Assembly (NCBI RefSeq): GCF_000955975.1
Contig: NZ_JYJF01000022.1
Span: 1 to 64,000 of the forward strand
From: Saccharothrix sp. ST-888
GTDB taxonomy: Bacteria; Actinomycetota; Actinomycetes; Streptomycetales; Streptomycetaceae
DNA: 64,000 bases
Direction of reading: 5' to 3'
Positions 34,955-43,086 of the stretch are shown here, in pieces (the first letter of the stretch is position 1; every line of letters starts with the position of its first letter). The translations under genes and the position numbers were made by a program. The notes beneath the pieces are model-generated. The model did no database searches, was not told where the DNA came from, and saw only the letters and a program-made list of their open reading frames with translations.

Positions 34955-35926
34955 GTGCCTACACTGCTCGGATCATTCCGACGACTGGTACTGGCCCCGC
35001 AGCTCGCGGAGGTGACGTTCACCCGGCGCGGCTTCCCGGTCACCCTGACCGAGGCCACCCGGCGTCTGGAGGCGGTGCCGCAGGCGGTGGTCTGCGGCTT
35101 CGAGTGGGGCATGGACGTCCGCGACCAGTGGGAGATCGAGCGCCGGCTGAGCCTGGTCGAGCCGGAGCAGCGCGGCTTCGCGTACGAGGGTGCGGTGATG
35201 GCCTTCACCGTCCTGGACGCCACCGCGGGTGGCACCCGCACCCGGGACCTGCTGCTCGGCCCGGGCCAGCCGCACATCTTCCTGGCGTACATCGGCATCG
35301 GCTTCGCGATGGCCCGGCTGCCGCGGCCACTGTGGAAGAAGGTGCTGCCGGACCTGTCCGGGACGCCGTACCACCCGGTCATGAGCTGGCTCGCGGTGGA
35401 CGGCTACGCCTTCGACCGCGCCTACTTCGACACCGGGCGCTGGGTGGACCGGCAGTACGTGCCGGCGCCCTACCCGTGGGAGGGTGCCCGCGAGTACTTC
35501 CCGCGCGCGGTGGACCAGGGGATCGGGCGCGCCCTGTGGTTCATCCACGGCGCGCACCCGGACCAGGTGGCAGCGGCGGTCGCAAGGTTCGCCGCCCACC
35601 GGCGGCCCGACCTGTGGAGCGGGGTCGGGCTGGCCGCGACCTTCGCCGGCGGCTGCCCGAACGAGGGGCTGGCCGCGCTGCGTGCGGCGGCCGGCGAGCA
35701 CCGGGCCGAGCTGGCCCAGGGGGCGGTCTTCGCGATCCGGGCCAGGGAGTACTCCGGGCATGTGCCGCCGCACTCGGCGGCCGCAGTCGAGGTGCTGACC
35801 GGCCGCTCGGTCGAGCAGGCAGTGAAGATCGCGGACGACGGCGCCACGTATTCCGGCGACGGTTCGCACCCCGCCTACGAGCTGTGGCGGAGCCGGGTCC
35901 GTCGCGAATTCTCCGATCTCGACTGA
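34955..35926 (+). CDS. unbL: DUF1702/UNBL-type enediyne accessory protein, copy 1
   Basis: This 323-aa protein starts with GTG 34955 behind AGGAGA. It has the DUF1702 pattern: RGFAYEGAVMAFTVLDA, YIGIGFAMARLPR, GYAFDRAYFDTGRWV, VDQGIGRALWFIHGA. UNBL-type proteins belong to the conserved enediyne warhead cassette and are needed for core formation; their biochemical role is not settled. It is the first gene of the rightward core unit. The gene at 35971 is a clear paralogue. Confidence 0.92.
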   Translation: MPTLLGSFRRLVLAPQLAEVTFTRRGFPVTLTEATRRLEAVPQAVVCGFEWGMDVRDQWEIERRLSLVEPEQRGFAYEGAVMAFTVLDATAGGTRTRDLLLGPGQPHIFLAYIGIGFAMARLPRPLWKKVLPDLSGTPYHPVMSWLAVDGYAFDRAYFDTGRWVDRQYVPAPYPWEGAREYFPRAVDQGIGRALWFIHGAHPDQVAAAVARFAAHRRPDLWSGVGLAATFAGGCPNEGLAALRAAAGEHRAELAQGAVFAIRAREYSGHVPPHSAAAVEVLTGRSVEQAVKIADDGATYSGDGSHPAYELWRSRVRREFSDLD

Positions 35927-35970
35927 CGGATTTCCGAAACCCACCGGCAAACCCGTGAAAGGAGCGAGCT

Positions 35971-36954
35971 GTGCCGAATTCCTGGCGTACGCTGAGGCGC
36001 CGGATACTGACCCCGAACACCCGGGAAACCCTGCTTGACACCCGCGGTTTCCACAAGAAGAGCCGAGCTTCGCAGGAACTCCTGGAAACCGTCGGCCGGA
36101 CGTTCCTGGAGGGCTACGGCCACGCGATGGAGGCCCGCACCCCGGCCGAGGCCGAGGAGCAGCTGGAACGCGTCCCGACCCAGTTCCGCGGTTTCGCCTA
36201 CGAGGGCGCCGGAATGGGTTTCGCGATGCTGGACGGCCTGCCGTTCGGCGGCCGGGGTTCGGTCGAGCGGTTCCTGACCGGACGCGGCGACCGGCACGTC
36301 TACATGGTGTACGTCGGGATCGGCTGGGCGATGGCCCGGCTGCCCAGGCTCCGCTGGCCCGACATCGACCGGCTCGACCCGCTGCTGCGCTGGCTGGTCC
36401 TGGACGGTTACGGATTCCACCAGGCGTACTTCCGCACCGACCGCTACGTCCACGGCCAGCACCAGGACACCGGACTGCCCTGGCCGGCGCACGACCACCC
36501 CGGTTACGTCGGCAACGCGATCGACCAAGGCATCGGCCGGGCCCTGTGGTTCATCGGCGGCACCGAGGCCGACCTGGTCGCCACCATGATCGAGAAGTTC
36601 CCGGAGCACCGCCGCAGCGATCTCTACAGCGGCGCCGGACTGGCGGCCAGCTACGCGGGCGGCGCGGAGGAGGACGAACTGCTGGTGCTCCGGGAACGTG
36701 CCGGGGTGCACCGGCCGATGGTCGCCCAGGGCAGCGCCTTCGCGGCCGAGGCGCGGATCCGGGCCGGGCTGCTGGTGCCGCACACCTCGCTCGCCACCGG
36801 GATCCTCTGCGGCAGCACGCCGGCCGAGGCGGCCCGGGTCACCCATGACGCCCGTCGGGTCGGCCCCGCGCCGACCGGGCAGCCGGCCTACGAGGTCTGG
36901 CGGCAGCTGATCGCCGAGCAGTTCGCCGCACCGGGAGGTGCCGACCGGCCATGA
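35971..36954 (+). CDS. DUF1702/UNBL-type enediyne accessory protein, copy 2
   Basis: This 327-aa protein starts at GTG 35971 after AAAGGAG. Family motifs repeat those of copy 1: RGFAYEGAGMGFAMLDG, YVGIGWAMARLPR, GYGFHQAYFRTDRYV, IDQGIGRALWFIGGT. The two copies share the same layout but differ widely outside these motifs, so the duplication is old. Nine-membered clusters often carry two such proteins, and I cannot say which copy matches which named gene. The stop overlaps the P450 start by four bases. Confidence 0.92.
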   Translation: MPNSWRTLRRRILTPNTRETLLDTRGFHKKSRASQELLETVGRTFLEGYGHAMEARTPAEAEEQLERVPTQFRGFAYEGAGMGFAMLDGLPFGGRGSVERFLTGRGDRHVYMVYVGIGWAMARLPRLRWPDIDRLDPLLRWLVLDGYGFHQAYFRTDRYVHGQHQDTGLPWPAHDHPGYVGNAIDQGIGRALWFIGGTEADLVATMIEKFPEHRRSDLYSGAGLAASYAGGAEEDELLVLRERAGVHRPMVAQGSAFAAEARIRAGLLVPHTSLATGILCGSTPAEAARVTHDARRVGPAPTGQPAYEVWRQLIAEQFAAPGGADRP

Positions 36955-38315
36955 GGACGCACGAGACCGCCGGGCCGATGCCCGGCCCCGCCCGCCGGGA
37001 GATGCCCGGCCTGCTGCGGCAGCTGGCCGGCGACCGGCTCGCCCTGATGACCTCGGCCGCCCGCCGCTACGGCGACGCCGTCCGGATCCGGATCGGCCCC
37101 AAGACCCTGTACTTCTTCAACCACCCGGAACACGCCAAGCGGGTGCTCGCCGACCACGCGGCCAACTACCACAAGGGCATCGGCCTCCAGCAGGCCCGGC
37201 GCGCCCTCGGCGACGGCCTGCTGACCAGCGAGGACGCGCTCTGGCAGAAGCAGCGCAAGGTGGTCCAGCCCGCCTTCCAGGCCAAGCGGATCGCCACGCA
37301 GGCCGGGATCGTGGCCGAGGAGGCGGGCAAGCTGGTCGCCCGGCTGCGGACGTTCGAGGGCAGCGGACCGGTCGACGTGGTCAAGGAGATCACCGGTCTC
37401 ACCCTCGGCGTGCTCGGGCGCACCCTGCTGGACGCCGACCTCACGGCCCTGACCGGGCTCGGCGAGGCGTTCGAGGCCGTGCAGGACCAGGCGATGTTCG
37501 AAATGGTCACCATGAGCACGGTGCCGATGTGGGTGCCCCTGCCGCACCAGCTGCGCTTCCGCCGGGCCCGGCAGACCCTGCAGCGGGCGGTCGACCACCT
37601 GGTGGCGGACCGCGTGGCGCGGGGCGGTGACCTGGCCGAGGGGGAGGACGCGCTCGCCCGGCTGGTGCTGTCCACCCGCGCGGAACCTGACCCGCGAGTC
37701 GGCGTCCAGCGGATGCGGGACGAGCTGACCACCCTGTTGCTGGCCGGGCACGAGACTACGGCCTCGACCCTCGGCTGGACCCTCTATCTGGTGGACCGGC
37801 ACCCCGAGGTGCGCGAGCGGCTGCACGCCGAGGCGGTGGAGGTGCTCGGCGACCGCTTGCCGGAGTACCAGGACCTGCACAGGCTGACCTACACCATGCG
37901 GGTGGTCGAGGAGGTCATGCGGCTGTACCCGCCGGTGTGGATCCTGCCGCGCCAGGCCCAGGCGGACGACGAGGTCGGCGGGTACCGGGTACCGGCCGGC
38001 GCGGACGTCCTGATCTGCCCGTACACCCTGCACCGGCACCCGGAGTTCTGGGACGCGCCGGAGCAGTTCCGGCCGGACCGCTTCGAGGCGGAGCACTCCG
38101 GCGGACGGCCGCGGTACGCGTACATCCCGTTCGGCGCCGGACCCCGGTTCTGCGTCGGCAACAGCCTGGGGCTGATGGAGGCGGTGTTCACCGTCGCACT
38201 GCTCTCCCGCGAGCTGCGGCTGAGCCTGGTGCCGGGGTACCGCGTGGTGGCCGAGCCGATGCTCTCGCTCCGGGTGCGCGGCGAGCTGCCGATGACGGCA
38301 CACCCGGTGAGCTGA
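36951..38315 (+). CDS. Cytochrome P450 of the enediyne core (E7-like)
   Basis: This 454-aa P450 has a canonical I-helix LLLAGHETTASTLGW, ExxR in VVEEVMRLYPPVW, and haem loop FGAGPRFCVGN. It resembles fatty-acid-hydroxylase-like P450s in the core of nine-membered enediyne clusters (SgcE7 type), where it is thought to oxidise the maturing core. ATG 36951 overlaps the preceding gene (ATGA), so it is co-translated with the DUF1702 pair. Confidence 0.93.
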   Translation: MRTHETAGPMPGPARREMPGLLRQLAGDRLALMTSAARRYGDAVRIRIGPKTLYFFNHPEHAKRVLADHAANYHKGIGLQQARRALGDGLLTSEDALWQKQRKVVQPAFQAKRIATQAGIVAEEAGKLVARLRTFEGSGPVDVVKEITGLTLGVLGRTLLDADLTALTGLGEAFEAVQDQAMFEMVTMSTVPMWVPLPHQLRFRRARQTLQRAVDHLVADRVARGGDLAEGEDALARLVLSTRAEPDPRVGVQRMRDELTTLLLAGHETTASTLGWTLYLVDRHPEVRERLHAEAVEVLGDRLPEYQDLHRLTYTMRVVEEVMRLYPPVWILPRQAQADDEVGGYRVPAGADVLICPYTLHRHPEFWDAPEQFRPDRFEAEHSGGRPRYAYIPFGAGPRFCVGNSLGLMEAVFTVALLSRELRLSLVPGYRVVAEPMLSLRVRGELPMTAHPVS

Positions 38316-38331
38316 CGTCCCGACACTCCGA

Positions 38332-38371
38332 AAACAGCGGTGCGGCCGGAGTTCCGGCCGCACCGCTGTTT
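38332..38371. terminator. Perfect 18-bp bidirectional terminator
   Basis: The arms 38332-38349 and 38354-38371 are perfect complements with a four-base AGTT loop. The stem begins with AAA and ends with TTT, giving a short U tract in both directions. It separates the convergent P450 and AraC genes. Confidence 0.88.
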
Positions 38372-38391
38372 CGGTGGTGCGGTGCCGACGC

Positions 38392-39189
38392 TCAGACCGC
38401 GAGGTCTCTCACCTCACCGCGCCAGACCGCCTCCGACCGCACGTCGAGCAGGGCGAGCAGCACCGGCGGATCCAGGGTGCGCCTGGCGCGGAAGCGGAAG
38501 TCGATCGGCAGCACCGGCACGTCCGGGCGCACCTCGATCGGGCCGACCGAGCCGACCGACACCTGCTGATCGGGCATCATCTGCTCGCCCAGCGCCTTCG
38601 GGACCGAGTGGCCGAGCAGATACCAGCTGCCGGGCGGCACGTCCTCGAGCACGAAGGGGCCCGGCCTGGCCTGTACCGTGCAGCGCACCGGCCGGCCCTG
38701 CGGGATCCGACCCGGGAACAGGCCCAGGAAGATGAGCCCGAGATCGCCCACCACCGGCGCCCGTACCTCGCCGCGCAGCGTCGTGCTGCGGCCCTCGCGG
38801 ACGGCCGGCTGGCTCTCCGTCCTGATCTGGGTGGTGAACCCGCCGAATTGGCGGTAGGTGGTGGGCGAGACGCCCACACTGCTGGTGAAGCGGGAGCTGA
38901 AGGTGCCCACGCTGGTGTAGCCCACGCGGTGGCTGATTTCCGTCACGGTCATCCCCGTCGCGACCAATAATCGCTTCGCCTCCTGTAATCGGAGCGCGGA
39001 CAGGAAGCGGCGCGGGGAGACGCCGGTGACCCGCTGGAACTCACGTGAGAAATGGAACTTGCTGTACATCGCGGTGCGCGCCATGTCGTCAATCGTGAGC
39101 GGCTCACCGATATTCGCGCTCATGGCCTCCACGGCGCGGACGACGGCCTGCTCGATCGCCGACTTCGTGGTGGTTCTGGGGTCGTCCAT
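38392..39189 (-). CDS. AraC-family transcriptional regulator with two TTA codons
   Basis: This 265-aa protein has an N-terminal AraC DNA-binding domain, with two helix-turn-helix units: IDDMARTAMYSKFHFSREFQ and VTEISHRVGYTSVGTFSSRF. The C-terminal half (about 120-265) is of unknown type and may sense a ligand. Two Leu codons are TTA (at 38986-38988 and 38968-38970), both in the recognition region, so translation should need the bldA tRNA. C-1027-type clusters also have an AraC-like regulator (SgcR2). It is the best candidate pathway activator in the window. Confidence 0.92.
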   Translation of the reverse strand: MDDPRTTTKSAIEQAVVRAVEAMSANIGEPLTIDDMARTAMYSKFHFSREFQRVTGVSPRRFLSALRLQEAKRLLVATGMTVTEISHRVGYTSVGTFSSRFTSSVGVSPTTYRQFGGFTTQIRTESQPAVREGRSTTLRGEVRAPVVGDLGLIFLGLFPGRIPQGRPVRCTVQARPGPFVLEDVPPGSWYLLGHSVPKALGEQMMPDQQVSVGSVGPIEVRPDVPVLPIDFRFRARRTLDPPVLLALLDVRSEAVWRGEVRDLAV

Positions 39190-39665
39190 CGAACCTCCAG
39201 TACAGGGCTGTCCGGAGAAGTGACAACTTCCTGGGAAACGCTCCAGACCGATGCCGCTCGGACCTGGTATATCCGAGAACCGCCCATCGGCCTTCGACCC
39301 CGAACATCACAGAATCCCCCATGCGCAACCGGAGTTACGCGCTTCGGGGTCGATTGTCGAGTCGAGACCGTACCAGTCCGGTTGTGTCCGAGCAACCACT
39401 GATAACGGCCATACTTGCAAGTAACTTGATCGGACGGTGCTGCCGCGAAGGCAGGCAGCAACACGGAAGATGCAGCCTGGGCGCCTCGTCCGGACGATGG
39501 AGGCTGGGAAGCCATACCGGGCGGGAAACATCCGGCCAGGGCATCCGCCGCACGGGGCCGAAATGTCTTTCCGATTCCTGTCGGTTTCAAACTTCGGCCC
39601 TGATGAAAACCCGGCGCACCCCCCCTTTTGCCAATGCGGCATCGCCGATGAACAGGAGGAAGCCG
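39190..39665. promoter_or_regulatory. Long divergent intergenic region, AraC to DUF5987
   Basis: This 476-base stretch has no gene I can support. It contains a perfect 10-bp palindrome, ACTTGCAAGT, at 39413-39422 with an adjacent half copy AACTTG. These are candidate binding sites for the AraC regulator or for another protein acting on the two divergent core units. Confidence 0.45.
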
Positions 39666-40235
39666 TTGCCATCCGGCACTTCAGAAGAAGAGCAGGCCAG
39701 GACGATCACGCTGGAAGCGTTCGCGGACACCATCGTCCCTGGCGAGAAACGCTCCCCCACCGACCGGGCCGTGGCCGGCGCGGCCGAGGGTGGCGGCGCG
39801 GTGGTCGCCGGTGCCATCGACCTGTTGGAACTGCCCGGGGCGGGGCTCGCCCCCGATCTGCCCAACTTCGCCACCGCCCTGAACGCGCACGCCGCGACGT
39901 ACGCGGCCGAGCAGGACCTGGCCCTGGACGGTTCCGTGCCCCCCTTCGTCTCGCTGTCCTTCACCCACCGCACCGAGCTGGTGCGGCGGTTGACCGCGAT
40001 CGCGCACCCCGAGCGGCCGCTGTGGGTGCTGCTGGCGCTGTTCTGCAACATGGCCTACGACACCGGTGCCCACCGGCACACCGCCGAGGCCATGGCCGAC
40101 GGTCACCCGGGGCTCGTCGCCATGGGCTTCGGCAAGCCGGACACCGACGGCCTGTGGCGGTTCTCCGACTTCACCTACGGCCGCCCGCTGGCCACCTCGC
40201 ACCCGGACACTACGGCTTCAGGGAGCCCGGCATGA
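39666..40235 (+). CDS. DUF5987-type enediyne-associated protein
   Basis: This is a protein of about 189 aa with ITLEAFADTIVPGEKRSP at the N-terminus and LALFCNMAYDTGAHRHTAEA and MGFGKPDTDGLWRFSDFTYGR near the C-terminus. It looks like the small helical partner (gluconate-dehydrogenase-subunit-3-like) that often precedes GMC oxidoreductases and helps their folding or export. The start is uncertain: TTG 39666 is seven bases after AGGAGG, while ATG 39648 is in frame but lacks a ribosome site. The stop overlaps the GMC gene start (ATGA). Confidence 0.8.
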   Translation: MPSGTSEEEQARTITLEAFADTIVPGEKRSPTDRAVAGAAEGGGAVVAGAIDLLELPGAGLAPDLPNFATALNAHAATYAAEQDLALDGSVPPFVSLSFTHRTELVRRLTAIAHPERPLWVLLALFCNMAYDTGAHRHTAEAMADGHPGLVAMGFGKPDTDGLWRFSDFTYGRPLATSHPDTTASGSPA

Positions 40236-41887
40236 GCAGCAGCGAGCGCACCGACGTCCTGGTGGTCGGCAGCGGATTCGGCGGCGCCATCGCGGCCTAC
40301 CATCTCGCCGCGGGCGGCGCCAAGGTCACCGTGCTGGAACGCGGACCCTGGCTGAAAGCCGACGAGTTCGAGCACGACTTCCTGCTCGGCTCGTCCTACA
40401 CCCGGATCTTCGACTTCGTGGTCGGCGACGGCATGAGCCTGCTCGGCGGCAACTGCGTCGGCGGCGGCAGCGTCGTCTACTTCGCCGCCATGCCCCGCGC
40501 GCCGCGGTTCGTCTTCGAGCGCCGGGGCAGCATCGGCCGGCGGATGTGGCCCGCCGCGATCAGCCGCGACACCCTGGACCCCTGGTACGACCTGGTGACG
40601 GACGCCCTGCCGATCACCAAACAGGACTGGAAGGACGTCAGCTTCGCCGGCGGCCTGTTCGCGGCGGCCTGCGACCACGCCGGCCGCACGGCCAACCCCG
40701 TCCCGGTCGCGGTCGACAACACCAGGTGCACCAACTGCAACTGGATGATGGCGGGCTGCCGCTTCGACGCCAAACGCTCCCTGCTGCTCAACTACCTGCC
40801 CGGCGCGCTCGCGCACGGCGCCGAGATCCGGCCGCTGCACGAGGTCCAGCGCCTCGAACGGACCGACGACGGCGGCTACCGGGTGCACTACAACGTGGTG
40901 CACGACGTCGACTACCGGGAGCAGGTCGGCAACGGCGTCATCGAGGCCAAGATCGTGGTGCTGGCCGCCGGCGCGGGCGCCACACCGGTCATCCTCAAGC
41001 GCTCGGAGGGCGATCTCGGCCCGATGCCGTACGCGGTGGGACGCTACTTCTCCGGCAACGGAGAGCGGCTCAACACCGCCGTCATCAACGAGGAGAAGGC
41101 CGCCGAACTGCTCGGCCTGGACCGCGGCGACGGCCGGGCGTACGCGGCGAACCAGATCGGCAAGGGCCCGGTGGTCGCCAGCTGGGACAACCTGGACGGC
41201 GACCTGCCCGAGTACCACCGGTACTCGCTGGAGCAGCTGTACTTCCCGCCCGGCTTCGGCACCATCCTGGCCCAGGTGCCCGATGCCGCCGGCCCGTCCT
41301 GGTTCGGCGTGGAGAAGAAGGAACTGGTCCGGCAGTGGCAGTCCTGGCTGACCGTCTTCACCATGATCGAGGACGACAACGAAGGGGTCTTCGGCCCGCC
41401 GCCGCCCACCGGCAACGCCTCCCGGATCTCCCAGCAGATGCTCGGCCACGGCCCGCTCAGCTACCGTCCGACGCCCAACACGCTGCGCGCCTGGGACGAG
41501 ACCGACGCCGCGGTCAAGTCGATCCTGGAGCGGGACGGCCTCGCCAAGGTGATGCCGTGGACCAACGATCTGGTCGGCGCGTACACCGTCCACCCGCTGG
41601 CCTCCTGCCGGATCGGCGATGACCCGGCCACCTCGGCGCTGGACGACCGCCACGAACTGCGGGGCCACCCGGGCATCTTCGTCACGGACGGCTCCGCCGT
41701 GCCCGGCGCACTGACCGTCAACCCGGCGCTCACCATCTCCGCACTCGCCGAACGCGCGATCCCCGGCATCGTCCGGGCCGCGCAGCAGCGCGGCGTCAAG
41801 GTCGGCTACGGAGCGCCCGGCCCGGGCGCGGACACCACCGCGCGGCGCACCGTACTCCCGCTGGCCGCGAAGCGACTGCGCGGGTGA
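40232..41887 (+). CDS. GMC-family FAD oxidoreductase (E9-like)
   Basis: This 551-aa protein has the FAD Rossmann motif VLVVGSGFGGAIAAYHLA, LLGGNCVGGGSVVYFAA, and the C-terminal GMC region HPLASCRIGDD with GIFVTDGSAVPGALTVNPALTI; His in HPLASC is a likely catalytic residue. A CTNCNWMMAGC cluster (about residues 170-180) recalls the Cys-rich insert of cholesterol-oxidase-like dehydrogenases. Similar flavoproteins recur in nine-membered enediyne cores. It is coupled to the DUF5987-type protein. Confidence 0.92.
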   Translation: MSSSERTDVLVVGSGFGGAIAAYHLAAGGAKVTVLERGPWLKADEFEHDFLLGSSYTRIFDFVVGDGMSLLGGNCVGGGSVVYFAAMPRAPRFVFERRGSIGRRMWPAAISRDTLDPWYDLVTDALPITKQDWKDVSFAGGLFAAACDHAGRTANPVPVAVDNTRCTNCNWMMAGCRFDAKRSLLLNYLPGALAHGAEIRPLHEVQRLERTDDGGYRVHYNVVHDVDYREQVGNGVIEAKIVVLAAGAGATPVILKRSEGDLGPMPYAVGRYFSGNGERLNTAVINEEKAAELLGLDRGDGRAYAANQIGKGPVVASWDNLDGDLPEYHRYSLEQLYFPPGFGTILAQVPDAAGPSWFGVEKKELVRQWQSWLTVFTMIEDDNEGVFGPPPPTGNASRISQQMLGHGPLSYRPTPNTLRAWDETDAAVKSILERDGLAKVMPWTNDLVGAYTVHPLASCRIGDDPATSALDDRHELRGHPGIFVTDGSAVPGALTVNPALTISALAERAIPGIVRAAQQRGVKVGYGAPGPGADTTARRTVLPLAAKRLRG

Positions 41888-41936
41888 CCAGGCACAGCGG
41901 GCGCACCCGGGCACCGGTCAACCGAAGGAGACGACG

Positions 41937-42950
41937 ATGGCTGGAGCAGTCCTCCGGTCGGCACTGCGGCACTCGCTCGGCCAGGTCCGCCACGTGTCCC
42001 CCGTCCGGGTGCCCCGCGCCGGGGAGCGCGTCGGCCGGATCTACGCCGACCTGGAGCGGGAGTTCGGCATGCTGGCGCCCCCGGTGGCCCTGCACTCCCC
42101 GGCACCGGAGGCGCTCGCGGCCTGCTGGATGATGCTGCGGGAGACCCTGGTCGCCGGCGGCTCGGCCGACCGGGCCGTCAAGGAGGCGGTCGCGACGGCG
42201 GTCTCCGGCGCCAACTCCTGTCCGTACTGCGTCGAGGTACACGGCATGACGCTCCATCAACTCGCGGAGCCAGCCGGTCCGGAGCCGGCGGCGGTCGCCG
42301 AGTGGGCCCGCTCGGGCGGCGCCCGGCCGGCGCCGTTCCCCGCCGCGCACGCCCCCGAGCTGGTCGGGGTCGCGGTGACGTTCCACTACCTCAACCGCAT
42401 GGTCAACATCTTCCTGCCGGAGAGCCCGCTCCCCACCGGTGCGCCGCCCGCGCTCCGGACCCGGGCCACCGGCCTGCTCGGGCGGTTCCTCGGGCCCGCC
42501 GCCCGCCGGCACTGGGCGCCCGGCGGATCGCTCGACCTGCTGCCGTCCGCCGCCCTGCCCGCGGACCTCGGCTGGGCCGCCGCCACGCCGAGCATCGCCG
42601 GCGCCTTCGCCCGCGCGGCCGCCGCCGCCGAGTCGGCGGGCGTGCGAACGGTGCCGGAGCCCGTCCGCGGGCTGGTCCGCGCCGAACTGGCCGGCTGGGA
42701 CGGCCGGCCGAAAGGCCTGAGCCGCGCCTGGGTCGACGACGCCGTGGCCGGGCTGCCGCCCGCCCAGCGCGCGGCGGGACGGCTGGCGCTGCTCAGCGCC
42801 CTCGCCTCCTACCAGGTCGACCAGTCGATCGTCGCGGACTTCCGGCAGGAACGGCCCGGCGACGCCGCGCTGATCGAACTGACATTCTGGGCGGCCTTCG
42901 CGGCGGCTCGCGAAATGGGCACCCGGCTCACCGCACCCGCGAATTCCTGA
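41937..42950 (+). CDS. AhpD-like carboxymuconolactone-decarboxylase-fold protein
   Basis: This 337-aa protein has the AhpD signature: helix with EAVATAVSGANSCPYCVEVH, where the CxxC-x2-H arrangement is complete (about residues 93-102). AhpD proteins are thiol peroxidase/reductase components. Here the long C-terminal half extends past the usual 170-200 aa, suggesting two related helical modules. An enediyne role in thiol redox or core maturation is possible and is not known. It follows the GMC gene by 49 bases. Confidence 0.85.
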   Translation: MAGAVLRSALRHSLGQVRHVSPVRVPRAGERVGRIYADLEREFGMLAPPVALHSPAPEALAACWMMLRETLVAGGSADRAVKEAVATAVSGANSCPYCVEVHGMTLHQLAEPAGPEPAAVAEWARSGGARPAPFPAAHAPELVGVAVTFHYLNRMVNIFLPESPLPTGAPPALRTRATGLLGRFLGPAARRHWAPGGSLDLLPSAALPADLGWAAATPSIAGAFARAAAAAESAGVRTVPEPVRGLVRAELAGWDGRPKGLSRAWVDDAVAGLPPAQRAAGRLALLSALASYQVDQSIVADFRQERPGDAALIELTFWAAFAAAREMGTRLTAPANS

Positions 42951-43086
42951 CCCCGTCAGCACAACGGGAGAAGCATTCGCGCGGCCGCCGATACATTCTT
43001 GAATCGGCTATTTCTGAGCCAAGTTCGCGGGGGGACGTTCCAGCAGCGATCCATCACATTGTCAATTTCCGTACGGAGAGGTGGAT

